Of a stretch of 33,484 nt of DNA, positions 16,486-30,539 are shown one piece after another. Source of the stretch: Azospirillum sp. TSO22-1 (GTDB lineage Bacteria > Pseudomonadota > Alphaproteobacteria > Azospirillales > Azospirillaceae); assembly GCF_003116015.1 (NCBI RefSeq), contig NZ_LGQZ01000093.1, forward strand, positions 1 through 33,484. The letters are read 5' to 3'. The notes beneath the pieces are model-generated. The model searched no databases. It was not told the origin of the DNA and saw only the letters and a list, made by a program, of their open reading frames with translations. How positions within the stretch are numbered: the first letter of the stretch is position 1; each line of letters opens with the position of its first letter. A program made the position numbers and the translations under genes.

Positions 16486-18548
16486 TCAGCCGGCCGCGGC
16501 CGGCGCCAGGGTGCGCCGCACCGCCTCGGCCAGCTCGTGCCGGCGGTAGGGCTTGCGCAGGATGGCGGACCCGGCGGCGCCGTCGCCGTCGATGCCGTGC
16601 GCGAAGCCGGTGGCGTAGAGCACCTTGAGGGCGGGCCGCCGCTCCAGGCCGGCGCGGGCGAGCTCGAAGCCGTTGACGCCGCCCGGCATGACGATGTCGG
16701 TGAACAGCAGGTCCACCGCCCCGCCCTCGGCGAGGACCTCCAGCGCCTTCTGCGGCGAGGACGCCTCGACCACCGTGTAGCCGAGGTCCTGCAAGGTGAG
16801 CGTGGCGACGCCGCGGACGTCCTCCTCATCGTCCACCACCAGCACCACCTCGCCGCCGCCGCGCGGCAAGCCCTCCGCCGCCGCCGTGGAGTCGTCGGCG
16901 GCCGGCGCGTCGGCGCGCGGCAGGTAGAGGTGGAAGGTCGTGCCCTGGCCGACGGTGCTGTCCACCCGGATGGCGCCGCCGGACTGCTTGACGAAGCCGT
17001 GGATCATGCTGAGCCCGAGGCCGGTGCCCTTGCCCACGTCCTTAGTGGTGAAGAACGGTTCGAAGGCGTGCTCCAGCACCTCGGGCGGCATGCCGCAGCC
17101 GGTGTCCGACACGGACAGCAGCACGCTGTCGCCGGACAGCTCCGGCAGATCGGAGGCCCCGGCCGGCACATTGGCGATGCGCAGGGTCAGCCGGCCGCCG
17201 CCCTCCATGGCGTCGCGGGCGTTGATCACCAGGTTCAGCAGCGCCGATTCCGCCTGGCTGCGGTCGACGATGGCCGGCCAGGCGCCCTCCGCCGGCTCGA
17301 TCACCAGCTCGACGCCGCTGCCCAGCGTGCGGCCCATGAACTCGCCCATGCCCCGCACCAGCGCGTCGAGGTCCACCGGCTCCGGATGCAATTGCTGGCG
17401 CCGCGCGAAGGACAGCAGGCGGCGCGTCAGGTCGGAGCAGCGCAAGGAGGCCTGGAGCGCCATGTCGAGCCGTCGCTGCGCCTTCTCGTCGTCCGACACC
17501 ATGCCGGACAGCCGCTCCAGGCTGCCGATGACGACCATCAGCATGTTGTTGAAGTCGTGCGCGATGCCGCCGGTCAGTTGGCCGACCGTCTCCATCCGCT
17601 GCGCGTGGGCGAGCTGGGTCTGCAGCTCCCGCGTCTCGGTGACGTCGAGGATGGTGCCGCTGCGCTCGCTGGGCAGACCGCGGGCGTCGCGCAGCAGCAC
17701 GGCGTGGTCGAGCAGCACGTGCCAGGCGCCGTCCGCGCCCTGCCAGCGGTACTCGATCATCGCCGCGTCGCGGTCGGCGCCCGAGGCCCGCCGGGCCAGC
17801 ACGCGCCCGCGGTCGTCGGGGTGCAGGCGGGATTCCCAGAAGCCCGGCTCCTCCAGGAAGCGCTCCGCCGGGAAGCCGAGCACGGCGGCGGCGTTGGCGC
17901 TCAGGTAGCGGAAGGAGGCGCCGTCGGCGTCGGCGGTGTAGAGCACGATGGGCAGGGAGCGCACGATCAGCCCCTGCCGCTCCTCGGACCGGCGCAGCGC
18001 CTGCTCGGCCAGCAGCTTCTCGGTGTGGACGCGCAGGTTCTCGGCCAGCAGGCGCTGCTTCTGCTCGGCCTGCCGCTTCACCTCCAGCGTCTTGCGCTGC
18101 AGGTCGATGAAGACCGCCACCTTGCAGCGCAGGATCGTCGGCTCGACCGGCTTGAACATGTAGTCCACGGCGCCGGCCTCGTAGCCGCGGAAGATGTGCA
18201 CCTCGTCCTTGTTGATGGCGGTCAGGAAGATGATCGGCACATGGCGCGACCGCTCGCGCCGGCGGATCAGTTCGGCGGTCTCGTAGCCGTCCATCTCCGG
18301 CATGTGGACGTCCAGCAGGATCGCCGCGAAGTCCTGGTCGAGCACCCGCCGCAGCGCCTCGGCGCCGGAGCGCGCCAGCACCACGTCGGCGTCGACGTCC
18401 GCCAGCACCTGCTGCATGGCCAGCAGGTTGCGCGGGTCGTCGTCCACCACCAGGATGCTGACCGGGATCGGCGGCGCGTCGCCCGGATCCCGCAACGTGG
18501 GAAGGGGAAGCATCGTCTTGCCCTTGTCCGGAGGGATGGCGGGTGGCG

Positions 18549-18552
<4 letters not shown>
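16486..18552 (-). CDS. Hybrid sensor histidine kinase (REC-PAS-HisKA-HATPase-REC)
   Basis: The 688-residue cytoplasmic kinase has an N-terminal receiver (about 31-145, D81 phospho-acceptor in LLDVHMPEMDG, K134). A short coiled coil (about 150-195) and a PAS domain (about 198-310) follow. The dimerisation/phosphotransfer domain has H332 in GGIAHDFNNML, and the ATPase domain has N444, DTGCGMP and GTGLGLS. The C-terminal receiver (about 567-685) has D619 and K667. There are no membrane helices. The ATG at 18552 overlaps the stop of the giant kinase gene (ATGA). A receiver at the N-terminus lets another kinase, most simply its upstream neighbour, control this one. No DNA-binding output domain is present, so the end target lies elsewhere. 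Confidence 0.94.
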
Positions 18553-24344
<5,792 letters not shown>

Positions 24345-24733
24345 GATGCGATCCGTCCTGATGGGCCGAATGCCCTGTGGGGCCGCCGCCATGAGGCGCG
24401 GCAGCCCGGGCTTGTCCTGGTTGGGAAGAGAGGGTTTGGCGGATCGGCGCCCTACGGCCGCGCCGCGCCGCACGCCTCGGAACTCGGATCGGTGCCGGAC
24501 ACCGGATCGCGGAGACTCTGTCGCATGACTTCTCCCTCGCGCTTTTTCGCGTCGTTTGACTCCGGCACACGACCCCCTGCCCGGGGCAGGATCGCCTGCG
24601 GAACGGCCGGCACAGCTAACACAACAACCAAGACATGAGTAAGTACGAAAAGGGAGACTACCCCCATCGATAAGAATGATCCCGGTCACGGATCGCAATA
24701 ATTGTCGAGTGTATTTGATGTATTTTAGGGCGA
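24345..24733. other. Intergenic region upstream of the giant kinase, AT-rich in its distal half
   Basis: This 389-bp spacer between yehW and the kinase has a GC-rich half (24345-24600) and an AT-rich half (about 24610-24733). The AT-rich half is the likeliest site of a separate kinase promoter, but I cannot point to convincing -35/-10 boxes. A 71-codon frame (24667-24452, minus) starts with a hydrophobic stretch. An internal ATG at 24526 has a good GGGAGAAG lead but gives only 24 residues. Third-position GC in the hydrophobic part is low, so I do not call a gene. Confidence 0.5.
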
Positions 24734-25468
24734 TTACACCCGCCGCCAGCGTGACAACGCGGCGGTCAGCCGCTCGAACCCGAGATCGAGGACGAGGGCG
24801 AGCGCCGCGACCACCGCCGCGCCCTGGATCACGTAGGCCTGGTTGGCCCCATTCAGCCCGATGATGATCGGCAGCCCCAGCGTCTTGACCCCGACGGTGG
24901 AGGCGATGGCCGCGGTGCCCACGTTGATGACCACGGCGGTGCGCACCCCGGCGAGGATCACCGGCGCGGCCAACGGCAGTTCGACCCGCCAGAGGATCTC
25001 GGCCGGACGCATGCCCAGGCCCCGCGCGCTCTCCAGCACCGCGTCGGGCACACCCTCCAGGCCGGCGACGGTGTTCTCGACGACGGGCAGCAGCGCGTAG
25101 AGCGTCAGCGCGATCAGCGCCGGCACCGGGCCGAACCCCATGGCCGGCACGGCGAGGGCGAGCACGGCCACCGGCGGGAAGGTCTGCCCCATGGTGGCGA
25201 CCGCCTCGACCACGCCGCGGAACTCGGCCCCCGCCGGCCGCGTCACCAGGATGCCGGCGACGACGCCGGCCAGCACCGCCGCAAGGCTCGACACGCCGAC
25301 CAACGCCAGATGGTCGGCGGTCAGCGCCAGGAAGCTGTCGCCTTCATAGAACGGCCGCTCCAGCGCCGGGTAGAGCGTTGCGAACAGCGGCTTCAGCAGC
25401 GGCATGCCGAGCACCAGCGCCGCCAGCGCCAAAGCCGCAAACACCAGCCGGAGCCCGCCGCCCCTCAT
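24734..25468 (-). CDS. yehW: Osmoprotectant ABC transporter permease, YehW type
   Basis: The 244-residue inner-membrane permease (E. coli YehW has 243) has about six hydrophobic helices. The cytoplasmic EAA loop, ESARGLGMRPAEILWRVELP, is around 146-165 and docks the ATPase. AATMGQTFPPVAVLALAVP and IGLNGANQAYVIQGA fit the OpuCB/YehW branch of betaine/choline-type permeases. The ATG at 25468 overlaps the ATPase stop (ATGA), so translation is coupled. It is the last gene of a four-gene operon with the same order as E. coli osmF-yehY-yehX-yehW. In enterobacteria this is a low-affinity glycine-betaine importer; the substrate here is inferred. Confidence 0.9.
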   Translation of the reverse strand: MRGGGLRLVFAALALAALVLGMPLLKPLFATLYPALERPFYEGDSFLALTADHLALVGVSSLAAVLAGVVAGILVTRPAGAEFRGVVEAVATMGQTFPPVAVLALAVPAMGFGPVPALIALTLYALLPVVENTVAGLEGVPDAVLESARGLGMRPAEILWRVELPLAAPVILAGVRTAVVINVGTAAIASTVGVKTLGLPIIIGLNGANQAYVIQGAAVVAALALVLDLGFERLTAALSRWRRV

Positions 25469-26397
25469 GGCCGCACCAGATCGCCGAGATGGAGGACGCC
25501 GGCCGGCCGCCCCTGCTCGTCCACCACGGCCAGCCGGTCGGTCCCGCGGCTGACCATCTCCGACAGCGCCCGGCGCAGCGGCGTATCGCCGGGCAGCGGC
25601 TCGCCGTCCGGCACGCCGCCGTTGGCCGGCCGGGCGCGCTCGCCCGCCGTCTCCACGGCGAGGCGCTTCAACCCCCACTCCTCGCGCCCGACGAGGTCGC
25701 GGACGAGGTCGCCGGCCGGACGGGCCAGGATGTCCCGCGGCGCGGCGTGCTGGACCAGCCGGCCATGGTCCAGCACGGCGATCCGGTCGGCGAGCTTCAG
25801 CGCCTCGTCCATGTCGTGGGTGACGAAGACGATGGTGGTGCCGGTCTGGCGGTGGATGGTCGCCAGCTCCGCCTGCAGCGTGCCGCGGGTGATCGGGTCG
25901 AGCGCGCTGAACGGCTCGTCCATCAGCAGGATGCGCGGTTCCGCCGCCAGCGCCCGCGCCACCCCGACGCGCTGCTGCTGCCCGCCCGAGAGCTGGTGCG
26001 GGAACGCCCCACGGAACCGCTCCGGATCGAGGTGCAGCAGTTCCATCAGCGCGATCACCCGGTCGCGCACGCGCGCCTTCGGCCAGCCGAGCAGCGACGG
26101 CACAGTGGCGATGTTGCGCTCGACCGTCCAGTGCGGGAACAGCCCGACCGACTGGATGACGTAGCCCATGCGCCGGCGCAGCTCCTCCGCCGGCAGGGCG
26201 GCGATGTCCTCGCCGTCGATGCGGACGGTGCCGGCGTCCGGGACCACCAGCCGGTTGACCGTCTTCAGCAGCGTCGACTTGCCCGACCCCGATGGGCCGA
26301 TGAGCACGCAGAACGCCCCGTCCTCCACCGTGAAGGACACGTCGTCCACGGCGACCCACGGGCCGAAGCGCTTGGTCACGCCCTCGAACGCGATCAT
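25465..26397 (-). CDS. yehX: Osmoprotectant ABC transporter ATPase, YehX type
   Basis: The 310-residue ATPase (E. coli YehX 308) has Walker A GPSGSGKST (34-42), Q-loop Q82, signature LSGGQ (136-140), Walker B ILLMDEP (156-162) and switch H194. After the ATPase core comes a regulatory tail with one recognisable CBS-like segment, PLRRALSEMVSRGTDRLAVV near 270-290. A tandem CBS pair is what senses ionic strength in OpuA-type importers. The open frame runs further upstream to 26817, but MIAFEGVTKRFG at 26397 is the conserved start and overlaps the permease stop by ATGA. It powers import through the YehY/YehW permease pair. Confidence 0.93.
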   Translation of the reverse strand: MIAFEGVTKRFGPWVAVDDVSFTVEDGAFCVLIGPSGSGKSTLLKTVNRLVVPDAGTVRIDGEDIAALPAEELRRRMGYVIQSVGLFPHWTVERNIATVPSLLGWPKARVRDRVIALMELLHLDPERFRGAFPHQLSGGQQQRVGVARALAAEPRILLMDEPFSALDPITRGTLQAELATIHRQTGTTIVFVTHDMDEALKLADRIAVLDHGRLVQHAAPRDILARPAGDLVRDLVGREEWGLKRLAVETAGERARPANGGVPDGEPLPGDTPLRRALSEMVSRGTDRLAVVDEQGRPAGVLHLGDLVRP

Positions 26398-27536
26398 GCC
26401 GGGCTCCTCGCCAGCAGGGCCACCGCCAGCCGCAGCGCGCTGTCGACGGCGACCGCCAGCAGGATCACCGGCACCGCCCCCAGCAGCACGAGGTCGAGGG
26501 CGTTGGCGAACAGCCCCTGGAACATGATGGCGCCGAGGCCGCCGGCGCCGATCAGCGCCGCCACCGCGGCCAGCCCCACCGCCTGCACCAGCGTGATGCG
26601 CAGCCCCGACAGGAAGACCGGCAGCGCCAGCGGCACGTCGACGCGCAGGAAGACCTGGCGCGGCGTCATGCCCATGCCGCGCGCCGCCTGCCGCACCGGC
26701 GCCGGCACGCCGTCCAGCCCGGCCGCGACGTTCCGCACGATGGGCAGCAGCGAATAAAGCGTCAGCGCGATCACCGCCGGTCCCAGCCCGACGCCGCTGA
26801 TCCCCAGCCCCGGCCACGCGCCGGCCAGCGCCGACAACGGCGCCAGCAGCAGCCCGAACAGCGCGATGGAGGGGATGGTCTGCACGACGTTGAGCACCGG
26901 GAACACCACCCGCCCGACGGCGTGGCGGCGCTGCGCCAGCACGCCCAGCGGCACGCCGACGAGCAGCGTCGGCACCAGCGCCGCCGCAACGATGACGCCG
27001 TGCCGCACCACCGCGTCGGCGAAGACGTCGCGGCGGTTGGCGTATTCCTTGAGGATGGAGAGCTGGTCGAGCTGCCCGGCCAGCAGCGGCGCCGCCAGCA
27101 GCAGTGCCGCCCCCGCCCCCACGGCGATGCGCGCCGCCGGCGCCAGCCCCAGGCGGCGGACACCATCCAGCGCGGCCAGCAGCGCCGCCGCCTCCAGCAC
27201 CCAGAACCCGCTGCCGAACGAGGTGCGCGCCGCCGGGGAGGCCAACGCCGCCAGTTGCGCCGCGTGGTGCCCGGCCAGGGCGAGCAGCCCGGACGCCAGC
27301 AGCACCGCCGCGGCGACGGTCGCCGCCAGCACGCCCCGCCCCGGCCGCAGGAACGGCGCGGCGAGCAGCCAGACGCCGGGCAGCACGGCCAGTCCCCAGG
27401 GCAGCTCCAGCGCCGCCGACAGCGGGATCGGCCGGCCGGACAGCAGCCGGTTGGGCGCGAAGCCCAGGAACGGCAGCGCCGCCGCGGCGGCCACGGCGGC
27501 CACGGCCAGCGCGAACAGGACGCGGTTGCCGATCAT
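26394..27536 (-). CDS. yehY: Osmoprotectant ABC transporter permease, YehY type
   Basis: The 380-residue permease (E. coli YehY 385) has an extra N-terminal membrane region of about five hydrophobic segments (residues about 1-150). The standard ABC permease domain (about 175-370) follows, with QAARGMGMTPRQVFLRVDVP as its EAA loop. VLNVVQTIPSIALFGLLLAPL is typical of OpuCB/YehY proteins. The long N-terminal extension is what separates YehY from YehW. It starts 7 bases after the binding-protein gene ends and its stop overlaps the ATPase start. The N-terminal segments are very Ala/Leu-rich, as expected for a GC-rich genome. Confidence 0.9.
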   Translation of the reverse strand: MIGNRVLFALAVAAVAAAAALPFLGFAPNRLLSGRPIPLSAALELPWGLAVLPGVWLLAAPFLRPGRGVLAATVAAAVLLASGLLALAGHHAAQLAALASPAARTSFGSGFWVLEAAALLAALDGVRRLGLAPAARIAVGAGAALLLAAPLLAGQLDQLSILKEYANRRDVFADAVVRHGVIVAAALVPTLLVGVPLGVLAQRRHAVGRVVFPVLNVVQTIPSIALFGLLLAPLSALAGAWPGLGISGVGLGPAVIALTLYSLLPIVRNVAAGLDGVPAPVRQAARGMGMTPRQVFLRVDVPLALPVFLSGLRITLVQAVGLAAVAALIGAGGLGAIMFQGLFANALDLVLLGAVPVILLAVAVDSALRLAVALLARSPA

Positions 27537-27543
27537 CCCGCCG

Positions 27544-28452
27544 TCATTTCAGGAACCCCTTGGACTTCAGGTAGGCCGTGGCGACCTGCTTGACGTCCTG
27601 CCCCTCCACCGAGATGCGGGCGTTCAGGGTGCGCAGCGTCCCGGCGTCCAGCGAGGCGAAGACCGGCTCCAGCGCCTCCTTGATCCTGGGGTGCTTGTCC
27701 AGCACCGCGGCGCGCACGGTGGGCGCCGGCTCGTAGACCATCTGCGCCCCCTTGGTGTCGGCCATCACCACGAGGTCGAGGGCCGAGATGGCGCCGTCGG
27801 TGCCGTAGACCATGGCGGTGTTGACGCCGGAGGTCCCCTCGGCCGCCGCGCGGATGGTCGCCGCGGTGTCGCCGCCGGCCAGCACCAGAATCTGCTCCGG
27901 CTTCAACGCAAAGCCATAGGTGCCCTGGAAGGAGGGCAGCGCCGCCGGGCTCTCGACGAACTCCGCCGAGGCGGCGATCTTCGCCTTGCCGCCGCCGGAG
28001 ACCCATTTGGCGAAGTCCTCCATGCTGGCGAGGGCGTTGGGCGCCGCCACGTCCTTGCGCACGGCGATCGCCCAGGTGTTGTTGGCCGGCGCCGGCTTCA
28101 GCCAGACCACGTTGTTCTTCTCGCGGTCGAGCTGGCGGACCTTCTCGTAGCCGGCACCGGCGTTCTTCCACACCGGGTCGCTGTCGATGTTGAAGAAGAA
28201 GGCGCCGTTGCCGGTGTATTCCGGATAGATGTCGATCTCGCCGGCCAGCAGCGCGCTGCGCACGATCTTGGTCGGGCCGAGCTGAATCCGGTTCTCGGTC
28301 GGGATGCCGCCGGCCTCCAGCATCTGCAGGATCATGGTGCCGAGCAGGCCGCTCTCGGCATCGAGCTTCGAGCCGACGCGCACCGCGTCGGCGGCCTGGG
28401 CGCTCCCGCCGGCCAGCAGAAGCCCGAGCATGAACGCGATCACCGTGCGCAT
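27544..28452 (-). CDS. osmF: Osmoprotectant ABC transporter substrate-binding protein
   Basis: The 302-residue periplasmic protein (E. coli OsmF/YehZ 305) has a signal peptide, MRTVIAFMLGLLLAGGSAQA, cleaved before AD. The mature part starts VRVGSKLDAESGLLGTMILQ. Diagnostic stretches are GPTKIVRSALLAGEIDIYPE and YTGNGAFFF, WLKPAPANNTWAIAVR and VYGTDGAISALDLVVMADTK, all matching the OsmF/ProX-like quaternary-amine binding family. The frame opens upstream to 28626, but the ATG at 28452 gives a clean signal peptide and has GGTGGAG just before it. It heads the operon. E. coli OsmF is induced by stationary phase and salt through RpoS; no equivalent promoter is recognisable here. Confidence 0.92.
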   Translation of the reverse strand: MRTVIAFMLGLLLAGGSAQAADAVRVGSKLDAESGLLGTMILQMLEAGGIPTENRIQLGPTKIVRSALLAGEIDIYPEYTGNGAFFFNIDSDPVWKNAGAGYEKVRQLDREKNNVVWLKPAPANNTWAIAVRKDVAAPNALASMEDFAKWVSGGGKAKIAASAEFVESPAALPSFQGTYGFALKPEQILVLAGGDTAATIRAAAEGTSGVNTAMVYGTDGAISALDLVVMADTKGAQMVYEPAPTVRAAVLDKHPRIKEALEPVFASLDAGTLRTLNARISVEGQDVKQVATAYLKSKGFLK

Positions 28453-28877
28453 CTCCACCCCCCGTCTTTCCTGTTCGTGGATCGAAGATGGCCGTCCTCG
28501 CGCCCCGCAGCAAGCCGGGCTTTCCGCCGGTCCACCTTGACCCCGGAGGTGCCCAGGTCGAATGGAACACTGTGAAACACCATGGAACAGTGTGCGGGGC
28601 GTGTTCAGTTCACCGTTCCGTTCCATGCGCTTCTAAGACTTAAATCCTAAATCGACGCGTTCGGCGTGGCAAGAGTTTTCGCTGTCGGGAAAGGCCGTTG
28701 CCCCCCAAGCTTCGCTGGGGTCTGGCGCCCGGACCGATCCAGGGCATCCTGCGGCCCTGACCGCCGCCGACTGTTCGCAGACGAAAGCTTCACCGTTCCG
28801 TCGCACCGCCGTCATCCGCCCGTCACGGCGGCTTGGCAGGAAGGGGGCTCCTCGTGAAGAGAAAGGGAGCTCCCGAG
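28453..28877. other. Divergent intergenic region between osmF and the phytase-like gene
   Basis: This 425-bp spacer must carry promoters in both directions. It holds the 20-bp-period repeat at 28563-28594 and a short AT-rich stretch at about 28633-28660, upstream of osmF on the minus strand. An exact 13-bp direct repeat, TTCACCGTTCCGT, occurs at 28609-28621 and 28789-28801. A hairpin with 7-bp arms (28806-28812 and 28825-28831) lies before the ribosome-binding site of the plus-strand gene. I could not assign promoter boxes. Confidence 0.55.
28563..28594. promoter_or_regulatory. Paired operator-like repeats upstream of osmF
   Basis: TGGAACACTGTG (28563-28574) recurs as TGGAACAGTGTG (28583-28594), one mismatch, exactly 20 bp apart, which puts both on the same helix face. 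The cores ACACTGT (28567-28573) and ACAGTGT (28587-28593) are also perfect inverted repeats. This arrangement is what a dimeric regulator binding tandem sites would need. It lies about 110 bp before the osmF ATG. The cognate regulator is unknown. Confidence 0.45.
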
Positions 28878-30260
28878 ATGACCCGCACCCCCGCCTGGAC
28901 GCGGGCGGCCATGATGGCCGCCGTCCTCACGCCGCTCGCCACCCTACTGAATGCCGCCCCGGCCGCCGCGCAGCAGGCCTTCCCCGCCACGCTCGCCGGG
29001 CACGCCGTGCTGCCGGCCAAGAGCTTCATCGAAGTCCCGGCCGACGCCCCGGCCGACCTGCGCGTCTCCGGCAAGTTCACCACCGGCCGCCGGGCCGAGG
29101 CCATCGGCAGCGTCGAGGGCAAGTCGGCCGACCGCCCGACCGGCGTGTCGCTGCCCTTCCAGGGCCAGCCGCTGCAGGGCCATTCGGGCATCAAGCGCAT
29201 GCCGGACGGCAGCTTCTGGATCCTCACCGACAACGGCTTCGGTTCGAAGGCGAACTCGCCCGACTCGGCGCTCTACCTCAACCGCTACAAGGTCGATTTC
29301 GAGGCCGGCAGCTTCGAGCGGCTGGAGACCATCTTCCTGCACGACCCCGACAGGAAGGTGCCCTTCCGCATCGTCCATGAGGGGACGGAGAAGCGCTACC
29401 TCACCGGCAGTGACTTCGACACCGAGAGCTTCCAGTTCGCCGGCGGCGCCCTGTGGATCGGCGACGAGTTCGGCCCGTGGCTGATCAAGGCCGACCTCAC
29501 CGGCAAGGTGCTGGCGGTGTTCGACACCCAGGTGGACGGCAAGGTGGTGCGCTCGCCCGACAACCCGGCGGTCGCCACGCCGGCCAACCCGGCCGCCCCG
29601 GCGATGACGTTCGAGATCCGCCGCTCCAAGGGCTTCGAGGGCATGGCGGCGTCGCCGGACGGCCGCTTCCTCTATCCGCTGCTGGAAGGCCCGGTGTTCC
29701 AGGCCGACAGGAAGGCCTTCGAGACCACCGCCGACGGCAAGGAATACCTGCGCATCCTGGAGTTCGACGTCGCCAAGGAGGCGTGGACCGGCCGCTCCTG
29801 GCAGTACACGCTGGAGCAGAACGGCAACGCCATCGGCGACTTCAACATGATCGACGCCAGCACCGGCCTGATCATCGAGCGCGACAACGGCGAGGGCACC
29901 GCCGACAAGGCCTGCAAGCCGGGCGAGCCGACGGTGACCTGCTTCTCCAGCGTCGCGTCGTTCAAGCGGGTCTACAAGATCGAGCTGACCGACGGCGGCA
30001 TGTCCGCCCCGGCGCGCAAGATCGGCTACATCGACCTGATGCGCATCGCCGATCCGAACAGGAAGGCGCGCAAGCCGCTGACCGACGGCGTGCTGGCCTT
30101 CCCGTTCTTCACCATCGAGAACGTGGACGTGGTGGACGCCCGCCACATCGTGGTCGGCAACGACAACAACCTGCCCTTCTCCTCCTCCCGCGAGCCCAAC
30201 GCGGCGGACGACAACGAACTCGTCCTGCTGGAGGTCGAGGCGCTGCTGAAGGCCAAGTGA
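28878..30260 (+). CDS. Secreted esterase-like activity of phytase family protein
   Basis: The 460-residue product has a signal peptide (MTRTPAWTRAAMMAAVLTPL, ending near AAPAAAQ). A beta-propeller-like body of the phytase-like family (Pfam Phytase-like, PF13449) follows, with stretches GHSGIKRMPDGSFWILTDNG, FDTESFQFAGGALWIGDEFG, SKGFEGMAASPDGRFLYPLL and VVGNDNNLPFSSS. Acidic residues in GDEFGPW and DNGFG may bind Ca2+. Family members are periplasmic or secreted; enzymatic activity is poorly established despite the name. AGGGAG lies about 8 bases before the ATG at 28878; an in-frame ATG at 28833 would add 15 residues ahead of the signal peptide and is less likely. It is transcribed alone, divergent from osmF. 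A GC hairpin (30269-30294) follows the stop. Confidence 0.88.
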   Translation: MTRTPAWTRAAMMAAVLTPLATLLNAAPAAAQQAFPATLAGHAVLPAKSFIEVPADAPADLRVSGKFTTGRRAEAIGSVEGKSADRPTGVSLPFQGQPLQGHSGIKRMPDGSFWILTDNGFGSKANSPDSALYLNRYKVDFEAGSFERLETIFLHDPDRKVPFRIVHEGTEKRYLTGSDFDTESFQFAGGALWIGDEFGPWLIKADLTGKVLAVFDTQVDGKVVRSPDNPAVATPANPAAPAMTFEIRRSKGFEGMAASPDGRFLYPLLEGPVFQADRKAFETTADGKEYLRILEFDVAKEAWTGRSWQYTLEQNGNAIGDFNMIDASTGLIIERDNGEGTADKACKPGEPTVTCFSSVASFKRVYKIELTDGGMSAPARKIGYIDLMRIADPNRKARKPLTDGVLAFPFFTIENVDVVDARHIVVGNDNNLPFSSSREPNAADDNELVLLEVEALLKAK

Positions 30261-30268
30261 CGGGACGG

Positions 30269-30294
30269 CGCGGCGCGCCAAGCGGTGCGCCGCG
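30269..30294 (+). terminator. GC-rich hairpin just after the phytase-like gene
   Basis: Arms CGCGGCGC (30269-30276) and GCGCCGCG (30287-30294) pair perfectly around a 10-base loop, starting 8 bases after the stop codon at 30260. There is no T-tract behind it, so intrinsic termination is uncertain. It may act mainly to stabilise the 3' end. The right arm overlaps the first copy of a 21-bp direct repeat. Confidence 0.35.
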
Positions 30295-30308
30295 TCACTC
30301 CCCGGGCA
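30288..30308. repeat. 21-bp direct repeat, copy 1
   Basis: This 21-bp sequence (core GTCACTCCCCGGGCA) is repeated exactly at 30519-30539, 231 bp away. Copy 2 covers the last codons and stop of the GntR gene, so copy 1 looks like a displaced fragment of that gene's 3' end. The two copies bracket the palindromic element at 30355-30459. Confidence 0.8.
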
Positions 30309-30354
30309 AGCTGAGTGAAGCGTGGGGCTTACCACAACAACCACTCACTCGGCC

Positions 30355-30459
30355 GTCATCCCCGCGAAGGCGGGGATCCAGCGTGAGCCCCGACAGGGGC
30401 GACATGACTCATATGGCTCGCGGACGCGAGCGCTGGATCCCCGCCTTCGCGGGGATGAC
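30355..30459. repeat. 105-bp palindromic dispersed-repeat element (REP/MITE-like)
   Basis: Two perfectly complementary 29-bp arms (30355-30383 and 30431-30459) flank a 47-bp centre. Each arm contains its own mini-hairpin, CCCCGCGAAGGCGGGG. The centre holds further small stems (CCCCGACAGGGG; CTCGCG-GA-CGCGAG). The arm sequence, beginning GTCATCCCCGCGAAGGCGGG, is of the kind dispersed in many proteobacterial genomes. It lies between two converging genes, where it could stop transcription from both sides. It has no coding capacity. Confidence 0.85.
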
Positions 30460-30518
30460 GAATTAAAAGAGTCGGAACAAGCCCGGGCATGACGGCATGG
30501 GGAGGGAGCGCCTCCGGA

Positions 30519-30539
30519 CGCCGCGTCACTCCCCGGGCA
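30519..30539. repeat. 21-bp direct repeat, copy 2
   Basis: Exact copy of 30288-30308. Positions 30526-30539 lie inside the GntR coding end (last residues and stop). Confidence 0.8.

Noticed and set aside
24452..24667. A 71-codon minus frame with a hydrophobic N-terminus upstream of the giant kinase
   Set aside because: The hydrophobic part has low third-position GC, unlike real genes here, and the start has no proper ribosome site. The internal ATG at 24526 has a good site but gives only 24 residues. Left as a possible leader peptide, not called.
28563..28625. GGAAC motifs on both strands, suggesting EcfG-type general stress promoters for osmF
   Set aside because: No CGTT box lies at the required 15-17 bp spacing from any of the GGAAC copies on either strand.
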